Shown in pieces: positions 1 to 5,983 of a stretch of 6,749 nt of DNA; the stretch's first letter is position 1, and every line of letters begins with the position of its first letter. The translations under genes were made by a program, and so were the position numbers. Location: assembly GCA_018241985.1 (NCBI GenBank), contig JAFECV010000122.1, positions 1 to 6,749 on the forward strand, written 5' to 3'. Source of the DNA: Pseudomonadota bacterium. GTDB lineage: Bacteria; Pseudomonadota; Gammaproteobacteria; Burkholderiales; Burkholderiaceae_C. The notes beneath the pieces are model-generated. The model had not been told where the DNA came from. It did not search any database and saw only the letters and a program-made list of their open reading frames with translations.

Positions 1-788
1 ATCTCGCCGTTGTGCGCAATGTAGCGGTACGGATGCGCCAGCGGCCATTCCGGGAAGGTGTTGGTGGAGAACCGCTGGTGCACCAGCCCCAGCGCCGACA
101 CGCAGCGCGCATCCTGCAGGTCGAGGTAGTAGGTGCCGACCTGGTCCGCCAGCAGCAGGCCCTTGTAGATCACCGTGCGGCTCGACATGCTCGGAACGTA
201 GTACTCCTTGCTGTGCTTGAGCCGGAGGTTCTGGATGTGGGCGCTGGCGGTCTTGCGGATCACGTAGAGCTTGCGCTCGAGCGCGTCCTGCACGATCACG
301 TCGGCGCCGCGGCCGATGAAGACCTGGCGGATCACCGGCTCCTTGGCGCGCACCGTCGGCGACATCGGCATCTCGCGGTTCACCGGCACGTCGCGCCAGC
401 CGAGCAGCACCTGGCCCTCCGCCTTGATCGCGCGCTCGAGTTCCTGCTCGCAGGCGAGCCGCGACGCGTGCTCCTTCGGCAGGAAGATCATGCCGACGCC
501 GTATTCCCCCGGCGGCGGCAGCACCACGCCGTTGCGCGCCATCTCCTCGCGGTACAGCGAATCGGGCATCTGGATCAGGATGCCGGCGCCGTCGCCCATC
601 AGCTTGTCGGCGCCGACCGCGCCGCGGTGGTCCAGGTTCTCCAGGATCTTCAGCGCGTTCTCGACGATCGCATGCGACTTCTGCCCGCGGATATGCGCGA
701 CGAAGCCGACGCCGCAGGCGTCGTGCTCGTGCTCGGGTGAATACAGGCCGTTCTGTTGCAGATGGATGATTTCGGCAGCCGTCGTCAT
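1..788 (-). CDS. gltB: Glutamate synthase (NADPH) large subunit, N-terminal part; runs off the window edge
   Basis: This is the glutaminase end of glutamate synthase, which with GltD converts 2-oxoglutarate plus glutamine into two glutamates in cytoplasmic ammonia assimilation. I translated the minus strand from the ATG at 788-786; 262 complete codons fit before the left edge, about one sixth of a normal GltB of roughly 1500 residues. The reading holds the class II glutamine amidotransferase nucleophile in the motif DACGVGF (Cys25), so the first 24 residues should be a propeptide that is cleaved to expose the cysteine. Further conserved blocks are NLDHRGAVGADKLMGDGAGI (51-70), HQRFSTNTFPEWPLAHPYRY (237-256) and HNGE (259-262). 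The start is supported by CAGGAG six bases upstream and by the normal propeptide length. In relatives gltB follows dgt closely; here an MFS gene and a transposase come between. The identification is secure; the rest of gltB and gltD should lie left of the window. Confidence 0.97.
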   Translation of the reverse strand, partial: MTTAAEIIHLQQNGLYSPEHEHDACGVGFVAHIRGQKSHAIVENALKILENLDHRGAVGADKLMGDGAGILIQMPDSLYREEMARNGVVLPPPGEYGVGMIFLPKEHASRLACEQELERAIKAEGQVLLGWRDVPVNREMPMSPTVRAKEPVIRQVFIGRGADVIVQDALERKLYVIRKTASAHIQNLRLKHSKEYYVPSMSSRTVIYKGLLLADQVGTYYLDLQDARCVSALGLVHQRFSTNTFPEWPLAHPYRYIAHNGE

Positions 789-794
789 GCCGCA

Positions 795-800
795 CTCCTG
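795..800 (-). promoter_or_regulatory. Ribosome binding site of gltB
   Basis: The minus strand reads CAGGAG here, followed by six bases (TGCGGC) and then the gltB ATG. Sequence and spacing are close to ideal for a Shine-Dalgarno site, and they settle the gltB start. Confidence 0.8.
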
Positions 801-819
801 AATGATTCGCAGAAAGCCG

Positions 820-848
820 AGTTTAAAGCCTGATCCGGACCCACCCAA
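820..848 (-). promoter_or_regulatory. Candidate sigma-70 promoter for gltB (weak match)
   Basis: On the minus strand, TTGGGT (848-843, 3 of 6 to TTGACA) and TAAACT (825-820, 4 of 6 to TATAAT) are separated by exactly 17 bases. Transcription would begin near 813 and give a leader of about 25 nt containing the ribosome binding site. Because the transposase separates gltB from the upstream operon, gltB should need its own promoter in this region, but the motif match alone is weak and could be chance. Confidence 0.25.
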
Positions 849-852
849 GAAA

Positions 853-880
853 AATAATCGGGGTCAGACTCCATTTAAAA
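853..880. repeat. AT-rich REP-like motif A with near-palindromic core, downstream of the transposase
   Basis: The core on the plus strand is GGGGTCAGACTCC (860-872). This is a 13-bp near-palindrome, with GGGGTC and GACTCC arms around one central base and a single mismatch, flanked by AATAAT on one side and ATTTAA on the other. From memory, cores of the GGTCTGACCCC type recur near REP-associated tyrosine transposases in many proteobacteria; I could not search for this. The AT-rich composition contrasts sharply with the surrounding genes. It shares its general layout (AATWAT, four G, ATT plus A/T run) with the motif at 901-926. Alternative: an unrelated AT-rich promoter region of gltB. Confidence 0.5.
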
Positions 881-900
881 CACATATCTTCTATCAATCT

Positions 901-926
901 AATTATTGGGGACATATTAAATTTGC
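901..926. repeat. AT-rich REP-like motif B, a shorter relative of motif A
   Basis: The plus strand reads AATTATTGGGGACATATTAA from 901, followed by ATTTGC. Compared with motif A it keeps the AATWAT block, the run of four G, and an ATTAA-type block, but lacks about six bases between them. Just after it, ATTTGCGTAAAT (921-932) is an imperfect palindrome. The motif lies 40 bases past the 3' end of the transposase. Association with the transposase is inferred from position and remembered family behaviour, not from a search. Confidence 0.45.
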
Positions 927-965
927 GTAAATATCGCCGGAATGGATGCCTGCCGTCCCCCTGCA

Positions 966-1676
966 TCAGCCGGTACCGCTGGTTTTCTGCGCCGGCCGCT
1001 TCGGGCGGCCCGCGGCGGTCCGGCTCACGCGCCGCGCCGTGCGTTTTTGCAGATCGGCGACGAATGCCGGTTCGCCGAGCGCCCAGCCGCGCAGCGCAGA
1101 TTCGGTCAGCGCCGCCTGCTGCTCCCGGCTGAGGCCGGCATGCACCAGCTCGGCATAGGCGGCCTCTCGCGCGAACGGCGTGTTGCCGAGCGCCCAGTAC
1201 AGCGGATGCGGCGTCAGCAAGGGTTCGCTGCGCAGCCCGACGTAGTGGCCGTGGCTGGACCAGGGGTAGTCGGCCGGTGCCGCGACCAGGCCCGCGCGCA
1301 CCGGATTCAGGTCGATGTAGACCATGCACGCGAGCAGGTAACGCTCGGTCTGGATCAGCGTGCTGCGATAGCGCCCTTCCCACAGCGTGCCGCTTCGGCC
1401 ATGCGCGTCGTTGAACCGGCGCACGTAGCTGCGCCCGATCGCCTGCATCATTCGGGGGATGCCGTCGTCCGTCCCGGGCGTCGCGAGCAGATGGAAGTGA
1501 TTGCCCATCAGCACGTACGCATGGACGGCAACGTCGAATCGGCGGCTGTGTTCGCGCAGCAGATCGAGCATCGCGAGGTAGTCGTCCGTAGCCGCGAAGA
1601 CCTGCTGGCGGTTGTTGCCGCGCTGGATCACGTGGTGCGGGTAGCCCGGAACGGTCAGTCGAGGCAGGCGGGCCAT
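966..1676 (-). CDS. REP-associated tyrosine transposase (RAYT, Y1/HUH, IS200-like fold)
   Basis: A single-domain Y1 transposase of 236 residues, related to IS200/IS605 TnpA and to the TnpA_REP enzymes that nick single-stranded DNA at REP hairpins. The N-terminus MARLPRLTVPGYPHHVIQRG, including the PxxxHHVIxRG pattern, is typical. The HUH metal-binding pair is His60-Phe-His62 in MGNHFHLL. The likely catalytic nucleophile is Tyr84 in IGRSYVRRFN. Family blocks GTLWEGRYRS (96-105), YIDLNPVRAGLV (120-131) and YPWSS (137-141) follow. The basic C-terminal tail includes a GRP motif. I chose the ATG at 1676 because the family consensus starts there, although no good ribosome binding site precedes it; a TTG at 1730 would add 18 non-conserved residues. 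All key residues are present, so it may be active. RAYTs usually occur as single copies and mobilise short repeats rather than themselves. AT-rich motifs lie just past its 3' end. Confidence 0.93.
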   Translation of the reverse strand: MARLPRLTVPGYPHHVIQRGNNRQQVFAATDDYLAMLDLLREHSRRFDVAVHAYVLMGNHFHLLATPGTDDGIPRMMQAIGRSYVRRFNDAHGRSGTLWEGRYRSTLIQTERYLLACMVYIDLNPVRAGLVAAPADYPWSSHGHYVGLRSEPLLTPHPLYWALGNTPFAREAAYAELVHAGLSREQQAALTESALRGWALGEPAFVADLQKRTARRVSRTAAGRPKRPAQKTSGTG

Positions 1677-1794
1677 GGCACGAGGAAACGGCGGTTGCGT
1701 CGCGCGTGCTCGGCAGGAAGCGCCGCGCAAGCCGAAGGCGTGACAAATTCTCCCACGCAGGTCGCCCCATGGGGCGCCATGAATCGAGCCGTAC
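1677..1794. other. Intergenic gap between the MFS gene and the transposase
   Basis: This 118-bp stretch has no gene I can support. It is GC-rich like the neighbouring genes, apart from a short GAATTTGTC patch read on the minus strand near 1742-1752. Its one clear structural feature is the palindrome at 1763-1776. I see no convincing promoter, no U-tract terminator, and no copy of the AT-rich motifs found on the other side of the transposase. Confidence 0.6.
1763..1776. repeat. Perfect 14-bp palindrome CGCCCCATGGGGCG
   Basis: The sequence is its own reverse complement over all 14 bases, centred on the AT at 1769-1770. It lies 19 bases past the MFS stop codon and 87 bases upstream of the transposase start. 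In RNA it could form a 5-bp GC stem with a CATG loop, but no U-run follows, so it is a poor intrinsic terminator. It could be a protein-binding site, a recombination or methylation target, or chance in a GC-rich genome. Confidence 0.5.
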
Positions 1795-3030
1795 TCACGC
1801 CGCAGCCGGCCGCAGGCGCAACAGCCGCGCGACCCGGCCGACCATCAGCAGCCCCAGCAACGAGCAGGCGCCGCAGACGGCCCAGGTCCATTGCCAGCCG
1901 CCGGCCCGTCCCGCCACCCAGCCCACCAGCGGCGGCCCCAGGAACTGCCCCAGCGACGACCACTGCTGCATCCAGCCGATCGTGGTAGACACCGCGTGTT
2001 CGCTCGGCGCCAGCCGCACCGCCAGCGAGAACAGGGTGCCGGGAATCATCCCGCCGACCATGGAGAACAGCAGCACCGCCAGATAGCGCACGAGCGGCAG
2101 CAGCGACACGCCGTGCCAGGCGGCGAAGGCGGCGATGGTTCCGGCGGTCATGACGATGAAGCCCGTCGCCAGCAGGACCGGCGCCGGAGCGTGGCGCTGC
2201 AGCAGCCGGCCGGAAGCGATGTTGCCCACCATGTTGATCGCGGCCGCGAGCGCGGTCAGGGCGCCGGTGGCCGCACCCGAAAAACCGGCTTGCGCGTAAA
2301 TCGACGGCAGGAACCCGACCACCGCAAGCCATTGGCTGGAATAGACCGCAAAGCAGCCCGCGACCAGCCAGGGCCCGGGCGCGGCGAGCGTCTGGCGCAG
2401 CCGTTGCGGCCAGCCCGGCAGCGGCGCCGAGCGCGCACTGGCACTCGCGCTCGCCTGCCTGCGCCGCGCGCCGTCGGACGGCACCGCGCGTAACAACCAC
2501 AGCGCCATCACGAAGGAGGGGGTCGACAGCAACCACCACCAGGCCGGCCAGCCCCAGGCGGCGATGAACGCCGGCCCGATCAGCAGTGCGACCGCTGCGC
2601 CGAACGGCATGTAGGTGCCCCACAGCCCGAGCATCGCCGCGAGACCGCGCGCCGGCACCAGTTGCCGGATCAGGCTGGGCGCGGGCACGGTGGCCAGCAG
2701 CACGCCGAAGCCTTCGACGGCACGCAACGCGAGCAGCGTCGTTGCATCGTGCGCCCAGCCGCCGAGCAGACTGGCGGCGGACAGCACGACCAGGCCCGCG
2801 ACCATGCAGCGCCGCAGGCCGAGCCCGTCGGCGGCGAGCCCGACCGCCAGCCCGAGCGCCACGCCCGCGAACTGCACCAGCGACAGCAGAAAGCCCGCCT
2901 GGACCAGTGTCACTCCCAGGGTTTCGCGCAGCACCGGGATCGCCGGCGGAAGCTTGCCCACCTGCAGCGCGGCGCTGACGCCCGCGAGCACCACCAGCAA
3001 CGCCGGCCTGACTCCGCTGCTGCCGGTCAT
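1795..3030 (-). CDS. MFS transporter, CynX/NimT-like, substrate unknown
   Basis: A 411-residue inner-membrane protein with the size and rhythm of a 12-helix major facilitator. Hydrophobic segments include about 9-33, 42-67, 77-93, 106-120, 142-160, 163-182, 219-243, 253-274, 284-304, 310-338, 360-376 and 380-400. The loop after helix 2 carries the MFS motif A as GLAADGLGLRR (64-74). A long polar, Arg/Ser/Ala-rich cytoplasmic loop at 183-215 joins the two six-helix halves. The pattern PAIPVLRETLGVTLVQAGFL near the N-terminus resembles the cyanate/nitroimidazole (CynX/NimT) branch, but substrate cannot be read from this. The ATG at 3030-3028 overlaps the dgt stop (ATGA), so translation is probably coupled to dgt. 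It is the last gene of the pilQ-side gene run before the transposase. Family assignment is strong; subfamily assignment is tentative. Confidence 0.88.
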   Translation of the reverse strand: MTGSSGVRPALLVVLAGVSAALQVGKLPPAIPVLRETLGVTLVQAGFLLSLVQFAGVALGLAVGLAADGLGLRRCMVAGLVVLSAASLLGGWAHDATTLLALRAVEGFGVLLATVPAPSLIRQLVPARGLAAMLGLWGTYMPFGAAVALLIGPAFIAAWGWPAWWWLLSTPSFVMALWLLRAVPSDGARRRQASASASARSAPLPGWPQRLRQTLAAPGPWLVAGCFAVYSSQWLAVVGFLPSIYAQAGFSGAATGALTALAAAINMVGNIASGRLLQRHAPAPVLLATGFIVMTAGTIAAFAAWHGVSLLPLVRYLAVLLFSMVGGMIPGTLFSLAVRLAPSEHAVSTTIGWMQQWSSLGQFLGPPLVGWVAGRAGGWQWTWAVCGACSLLGLLMVGRVARLLRLRPAAA

Positions 3031-4217
3031 GCGAACAGGCTGCGCCCGGTCAGCCGGCGGTGCTCGTGCGCCGCGAACCGGTCGGTCATGCCGGCGATGT
3101 AGTCGGCCACCGCACGGGCCGAATCGGCGCGCGCCGCGAAATCGGCCTTCATCTGCGCCGGATCGGCCCGGTATGCCGCGAACAGCTCGCGCACCACCTG
3201 CCGCGCGAGGTCGGTGGTTTCCGTCACCTGCGGATGGCGGTACAGGTTGCGGAACAGGAACTGCTTGAGCGTAGCCGAGTCGCGCCGCATCGCGTCGCTG
3301 AACGCGACCAGCGGCGGCTGTGCGCGAACCTCGTCCGCGCTCGCCGGCCGCGCGCGGGAGAGCGCCGCCCGGGTCGCGTCGATCACGTCGTACACCTGGG
3401 TGCTGAGCATGCGCCGGATCGATTCGTACAGCAGGCGCCGGCCTTGCAGTTGCGGGTACTTCGCCAGCGCCTGCCTCCGATAGGTGTCGAACAGCGGCAC
3501 GCCTTCGAGCTGCTCGAGCGTGATGAGTCCGGAGCGCACGCCGTCGTCGATGTCGTGCGCGTTGTACGCGATCTCGTCGGCCAGGTTGCAAAGCTGCGCC
3601 TCGAGGCTGGGCTGGGTCCGGTCCAGGAAGCGCCGGCCGACCCCGCCGGGCTCGGCAGCCTCCAGCGTTTCGGCGGCGGCGCGCGAGCAGCGCTTGAGGA
3701 TGCCCTCGCGCGTCTCGAAGGTCAGGTTCAGGCCGTCCCAGGCCGGATAGCGCTGCTCGAGCCGATCGACCACGCGCAGGCTCTGCATGTTGTGCTCGAA
3801 CCCGCCATGCCCGCGCATGCAGTCGTCGAGCGCGTCCTGCCCGGCATGGCCGAACGGGGTGTGCCCGAGGTCGTGCGCCAGCGCGATCGCCTCGACCAGG
3901 TCCTCGTCGAGGCCGAGCGGCCGCGCGATCGAGCGGCCGAGCTGCGCGACCTCGAGCGAATGCGTCATGCGCGTGCGGAACAGATCGCCCTCGTGATTGA
4001 GGAACACCTGCGTCTTGTAGACCAGGCGGCGGAACGCCGTCGAGTGCACGATGCGATCGCGGTCGCGCTGGTATTCGCTGCGGGTCGGCGCGGCCGGCTC
4101 CGCATGGCGCCGTCCGCGCGTGCACTCGGCATGGCTCGCATACGCAGCCAGCCCACGCACCGCGGCGCGCGTCGGTTCAGCATCGATTTGTCCCGCAAGC
4201 CGAATCACCGTGCCCAT
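3027..4217 (-). CDS. dgt: Deoxyguanosinetriphosphate triphosphohydrolase-like HD-domain protein
   Basis: Predicted cytoplasmic dNTP triphosphohydrolase, which hydrolyses dGTP or other dNTPs to the nucleoside and tripolyphosphate, thereby trimming dNTP pools. At 396 residues it fits the shorter dGTPase type 2 group rather than the roughly 500-residue E. coli enzyme. Conserved features in order are TRSEYQRDRDRIVHSTAFRR (45-64), YKTQVFLNHEGDLFRTRMTH (67-86), AHDLGHTPFGHAGQD (114-128) and NLADEIAYNAHDIDDG (211-226). The HD metal ligands are His86, His115-Asp116 and Asp214, all present. The conserved part begins near residue 23; the ATG at 4217 is the upstream ATG that fits, with GAAAGAG nine bases before it. 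The gene starts 25 nt after the aroB stop, and its TGA overlaps the MFS start by 4 nt. A hairpin covers its ribosome binding site. True nucleotide preference cannot be inferred from the sequence. Confidence 0.95.
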   Translation of the reverse strand: MGTVIRLAGQIDAEPTRAAVRGLAAYASHAECTRGRRHAEPAAPTRSEYQRDRDRIVHSTAFRRLVYKTQVFLNHEGDLFRTRMTHSLEVAQLGRSIARPLGLDEDLVEAIALAHDLGHTPFGHAGQDALDDCMRGHGGFEHNMQSLRVVDRLEQRYPAWDGLNLTFETREGILKRCSRAAAETLEAAEPGGVGRRFLDRTQPSLEAQLCNLADEIAYNAHDIDDGVRSGLITLEQLEGVPLFDTYRRQALAKYPQLQGRRLLYESIRRMLSTQVYDVIDATRAALSRARPASADEVRAQPPLVAFSDAMRRDSATLKQFLFRNLYRHPQVTETTDLARQVVRELFAAYRADPAQMKADFAARADSARAVADYIAGMTDRFAAHEHRRLTGRSLFA

Positions 4218-4219
4218 GG

Positions 4220-4242
4220 TTTGCTACTCTTTCAATAGCAAA
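4220..4242 (-). promoter_or_regulatory. Hairpin in the aroB-dgt gap with the dgt ribosome binding site in its loop
   Basis: On the minus strand TTTGCTA (4242-4236) and TAGCAAA (4226-4220) form a perfect 7-bp stem around the 9-nt loop TTGAAAGAG. The loop contains the only Shine-Dalgarno-like sequence for dgt (GAAAGAG, 4233-4227). The structure starts at the base right after the aroB stop codon and ends two bases before the dgt ATG, so it fills nearly the whole gap. It is AT-rich in a GC-rich region. It may tune dgt translation, act as a protein-binding palindrome, or be a fragment of an interspersed repeat. No U-run follows, so it is not an intrinsic terminator. Confidence 0.55.
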
Positions 4243-5361
4243 TCAGGCGCAGCAGGCGTCGATCACCTCGCGCACCAGCGCATCCGGCGCATCGCGCAGC
4301 GCGGCGCGCCCGGGCTGCTCGAGCACCACGTAGCGCAGCTTGCCGCCGTCGGCCTTCTTGTCCACGCGCATCAGCTCGAGGTAGCGGCCGGCGTTGTTGT
4401 CGGCCAGCCGCGGCCCCTTCACCGGGAGCCCCGCCGCGCGCAGCAGCCTTGTGAGCCGCTGCACGAACGCCGCGTCGACCCCGCCGAGCCGCTGCGACAG
4501 CGTCGCCGCCATCACCATACCGCAGCCGACGGCCTCGCCGTGCAGCCATTCGCCGTAGCCGAGGCCGGCTTCGATCGCGTGGCCGAACGTGTGCCCGAAA
4601 TTCAGGATCGCGCGCAGGCCCGATTCGCGCTCGTCGCGCCCGACCACCGCCGCCTTGATTTCGCAGCAGCGCCGCACCGCTCCGGCGAGCGCGGTCGGCA
4701 CCCGCGCCACGAGCGCATCCAGATTCGCCTCGATCCAGTCGAAGAACGCCATGTCGGCGATCGGTCCGTACTTGATGACCTCGGCGAGGCCGGCGCTGAG
4801 TTCGCGCGCCGGCAGGCTGCGCAAGGTGTCGAGGTCGCACACCACGAGCCGCGGCTGGTGAAACGCGCCGATCATGTTCTTGCCCAGCGGGTGGTTGATC
4901 GCGGTCTTGCCGCCGACCGACGAGTCGACCTGCGCGAGCAGCGTTGTCGGCACCTGCACGTAGGGCACGCCGCGCATGTAGCTCGCGGCGGCGAAGCCGG
5001 TGATGTCGCCGACCACGCCGCCGCCGAGCGCGATCAGCACGGTCTTGCGGTCGCAGTGCTGCTGCAGCAGCGTGTCGAAGATCCGGTTCAGCGTGGACCA
5101 GTTCTTGTGCTGCTCGCCGTCGGGCAGCACCACGGTGTGGACCGCGGGGTAGCGCCCGCGCAGCCGCGCCTGCAGGCGCTGCGCATAGAGCGGCGCCACC
5201 GTGACGTTGCTGACGATCACCGCCGCGGCGGCTTGCGGCAGCCACGCCCAGGGCTCGGGAGCGCGCAGCAGCCCGGCGCCGATGAAGATCGGATAGCTGC
5301 GCTCGGCCAGTTCGATGCGGACCGGCTCGGCCTGGGTTGCGACGGCGAAGGTGGCGGCCAT
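4243..5361 (-). CDS. aroB: 3-dehydroquinate synthase
   Basis: Cytoplasmic NAD- and metal-dependent enzyme that cyclises DAHP to 3-dehydroquinate, the second step of the shikimate pathway to aromatic amino acids. The 372-residue length is normal. The NAD-binding region has LGGGVVGD (112-119), followed by the family signature [19 protein letters not shown] (138-156) and LGKNMIGAF (159-167). Predicted metal ligands are Glu194 in GLAEVIKYG, His257 in FGHTFGH and His274 in WLHGEAV. Near the C-terminus [15 protein letters not shown] (333-347) is the usual substrate-contacting block. I chose the ATG at 5361 because similarity to the family begins shortly after it; the frame stays open upstream with an ATG at 5391, but those extra residues are low-complexity and no better ribosome binding site is visible. 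It lies 87 nt after aroK and 25 nt before dgt. Function is near certain; the exact start is less so. Confidence 0.96.
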   Translation of the reverse strand: MAATFAVATQAEPVRIELAERSYPIFIGAGLLRAPEPWAWLPQAAAAVIVSNVTVAPLYAQRLQARLRGRYPAVHTVVLPDGEQHKNWSTLNRIFDTLLQQHCDRKTVLIALGGGVVGDITGFAAASYMRGVPYVQVPTTLLAQVDSSVGGKTAINHPLGKNMIGAFHQPRLVVCDLDTLRSLPARELSAGLAEVIKYGPIADMAFFDWIEANLDALVARVPTALAGAVRRCCEIKAAVVGRDERESGLRAILNFGHTFGHAIEAGLGYGEWLHGEAVGCGMVMAATLSQRLGGVDAAFVQRLTRLLRAAGLPVKGPRLADNNAGRYLELMRVDKKADGGKLRYVVLEQPGRAALRDAPDALVREVIDACCA

Positions 5362-5448
5362 GGGCTCAAGTGTAGGCGACGGCGCCGGCATTTCGCGGCA
5401 GCGTAGCGGTCGCAGCCGCACGGCCGCCGTCGCAAGCGCGAACCAGCA
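5362..5448. other. aroK-aroB intergenic gap with a 9-bp inverted repeat
   Basis: This 87-bp gap is GC-rich and contains no separate gene. GCGACGGCG at 5376-5384 is exactly complementary to CGCCGTCGC at 5425-5433, which would give a 9-bp stem around a 40-nt loop just upstream of the aroB start. In sequence this rich in GC such a pair may be chance. Neither a terminator U-run nor a clear promoter is seen. Confidence 0.35.
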
Positions 5449-5976
5449 CTAACGCGGCGGAACGATGCCCGCGAGTTCCAGCTGCATCACGATCATGTTG
5501 ACCAGCGTGGCCACCGACGGGCGGCCGGTCTCGATCACGAAATGCGCGGTCTCGCGGTACAGCGGGTCGCGCTGCGCATACAGGTCGCGCAGCCGGGCAA
5601 GCGGATCGCCGACCTGCAGCAGCGGGCGCTTGGTGTCGTGGCGCAGGCGGCGGAACAGATCGTCCGGCGACGAGCGCAGGTAGATCGCATGCGTGCGCTG
5701 CCGCAGCCGTTCGCGGTTCGCGGCGCGCAGCACCGCGCCGCCGCCGGTCGACAGCACGCCGGCATGCGCGAGGGTCAGTTCGTCGAGCACCGATTCCTCG
5801 ACGTCGCGAAAGCTCTGTTCGCCTTCGCTCTCGAAGTAGGCGCGAATCGCGCAGCCTAGGCGGCGCTCGACCGCATGATCGACATCGACAAAGGGAAGCT
5901 GGAGCCGCCGCGCCAGCTGGCGGCCCACGGTGGACTTGCCCGAGCCGGGCAGTCCGATCAAGGCTATGCCACGCAC
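5449..5976 (-). CDS. aroK: Shikimate kinase
   Basis: Cytoplasmic NMP-kinase-fold enzyme that phosphorylates shikimate to shikimate 3-phosphate with ATP, step five of the shikimate pathway. It has 175 residues, the normal length. The Walker A loop is GLPGSGKST (8-16). The shikimate-binding residues expected from the family are visible: Asp33 in FVDVDHAVE, Arg57 in FRDVE, the glycine triplet 78-80 in STGGGAVL and Arg136 in YAQRDPLY. The lid arginine is Arg117 in KRPLL. The start is GTG at 5976, only 7 nt after the pilQ stop, with no close Shine-Dalgarno sequence, so translation probably depends on ribosomes finishing pilQ. An ATG at 5978 overlaps it but is out of frame. Linkage to aroB downstream and pilQ upstream matches the standard order in beta- and gammaproteobacteria. 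Confidence 0.96.
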   Translation of the reverse strand: MRGIALIGLPGSGKSTVGRQLARRLQLPFVDVDHAVERRLGCAIRAYFESEGEQSFRDVEESVLDELTLAHAGVLSTGGGAVLRAANRERLRQRTHAIYLRSSPDDLFRRLRHDTKRPLLQVGDPLARLRDLYAQRDPLYRETAHFVIETGRPSVATLVNMIVMQLELAGIVPPR

Positions 5977-5983
5977 ATTGCCG

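Noticed and set aside
12..801. Two plus-strand open frames in the leftmost 800 bases
   Set aside because: They lie opposite the gltB 5' region, whose minus-strand translation matches the glutamate synthase amidotransferase domain over all 262 residues.
860..872. The near-palindrome GGAGTCTGACCCC followed by ATTATTTTT on the minus strand as an intrinsic terminator for the transposase
   Set aside because: With a workable loop the RNA stem has only about four pairs with a mismatch inside, too weak for a convincing terminator, and the T-run starts several bases later.
886..896. TTGATA on the minus strand at 896-891 as the -35 box of a gltB promoter within the repeats
   Set aside because: No acceptable -10 hexamer occurs at 16-18 bases spacing; the A/T block that could serve lies only about 14 bases away.
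823..1770. Minus-strand open frame of 315 codons overlapping the transposase in another frame
   Set aside because: The transposase frame carries all family motifs, while this frame is Arg/Pro/Ala-rich and continues through the AT-rich repeats. Its tail simply translates those repeats.
3027..4217. dgt as part of an antiphage defence system, since some dGTPases deplete dNTPs during infection
   Set aside because: The gene sits in the standard housekeeping order after aroB and has no defence genes beside it. The transposase and MFS gene do not form a known defence module.
3060..4238. Plus-strand open frame of 392 codons opposite dgt
   Set aside because: It mirrors dgt almost exactly and has antisense-type composition; no domain is visible.
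4051..5406. Long plus-strand open frame of 451 codons antisense to aroB and the start of dgt
   Set aside because: It lies opposite aroB and dgt, whose products match known families from end to end. The translation is rich in Arg, His, Val, Ala and Glu with no recognisable domain, as expected for an antisense frame in GC-rich DNA.
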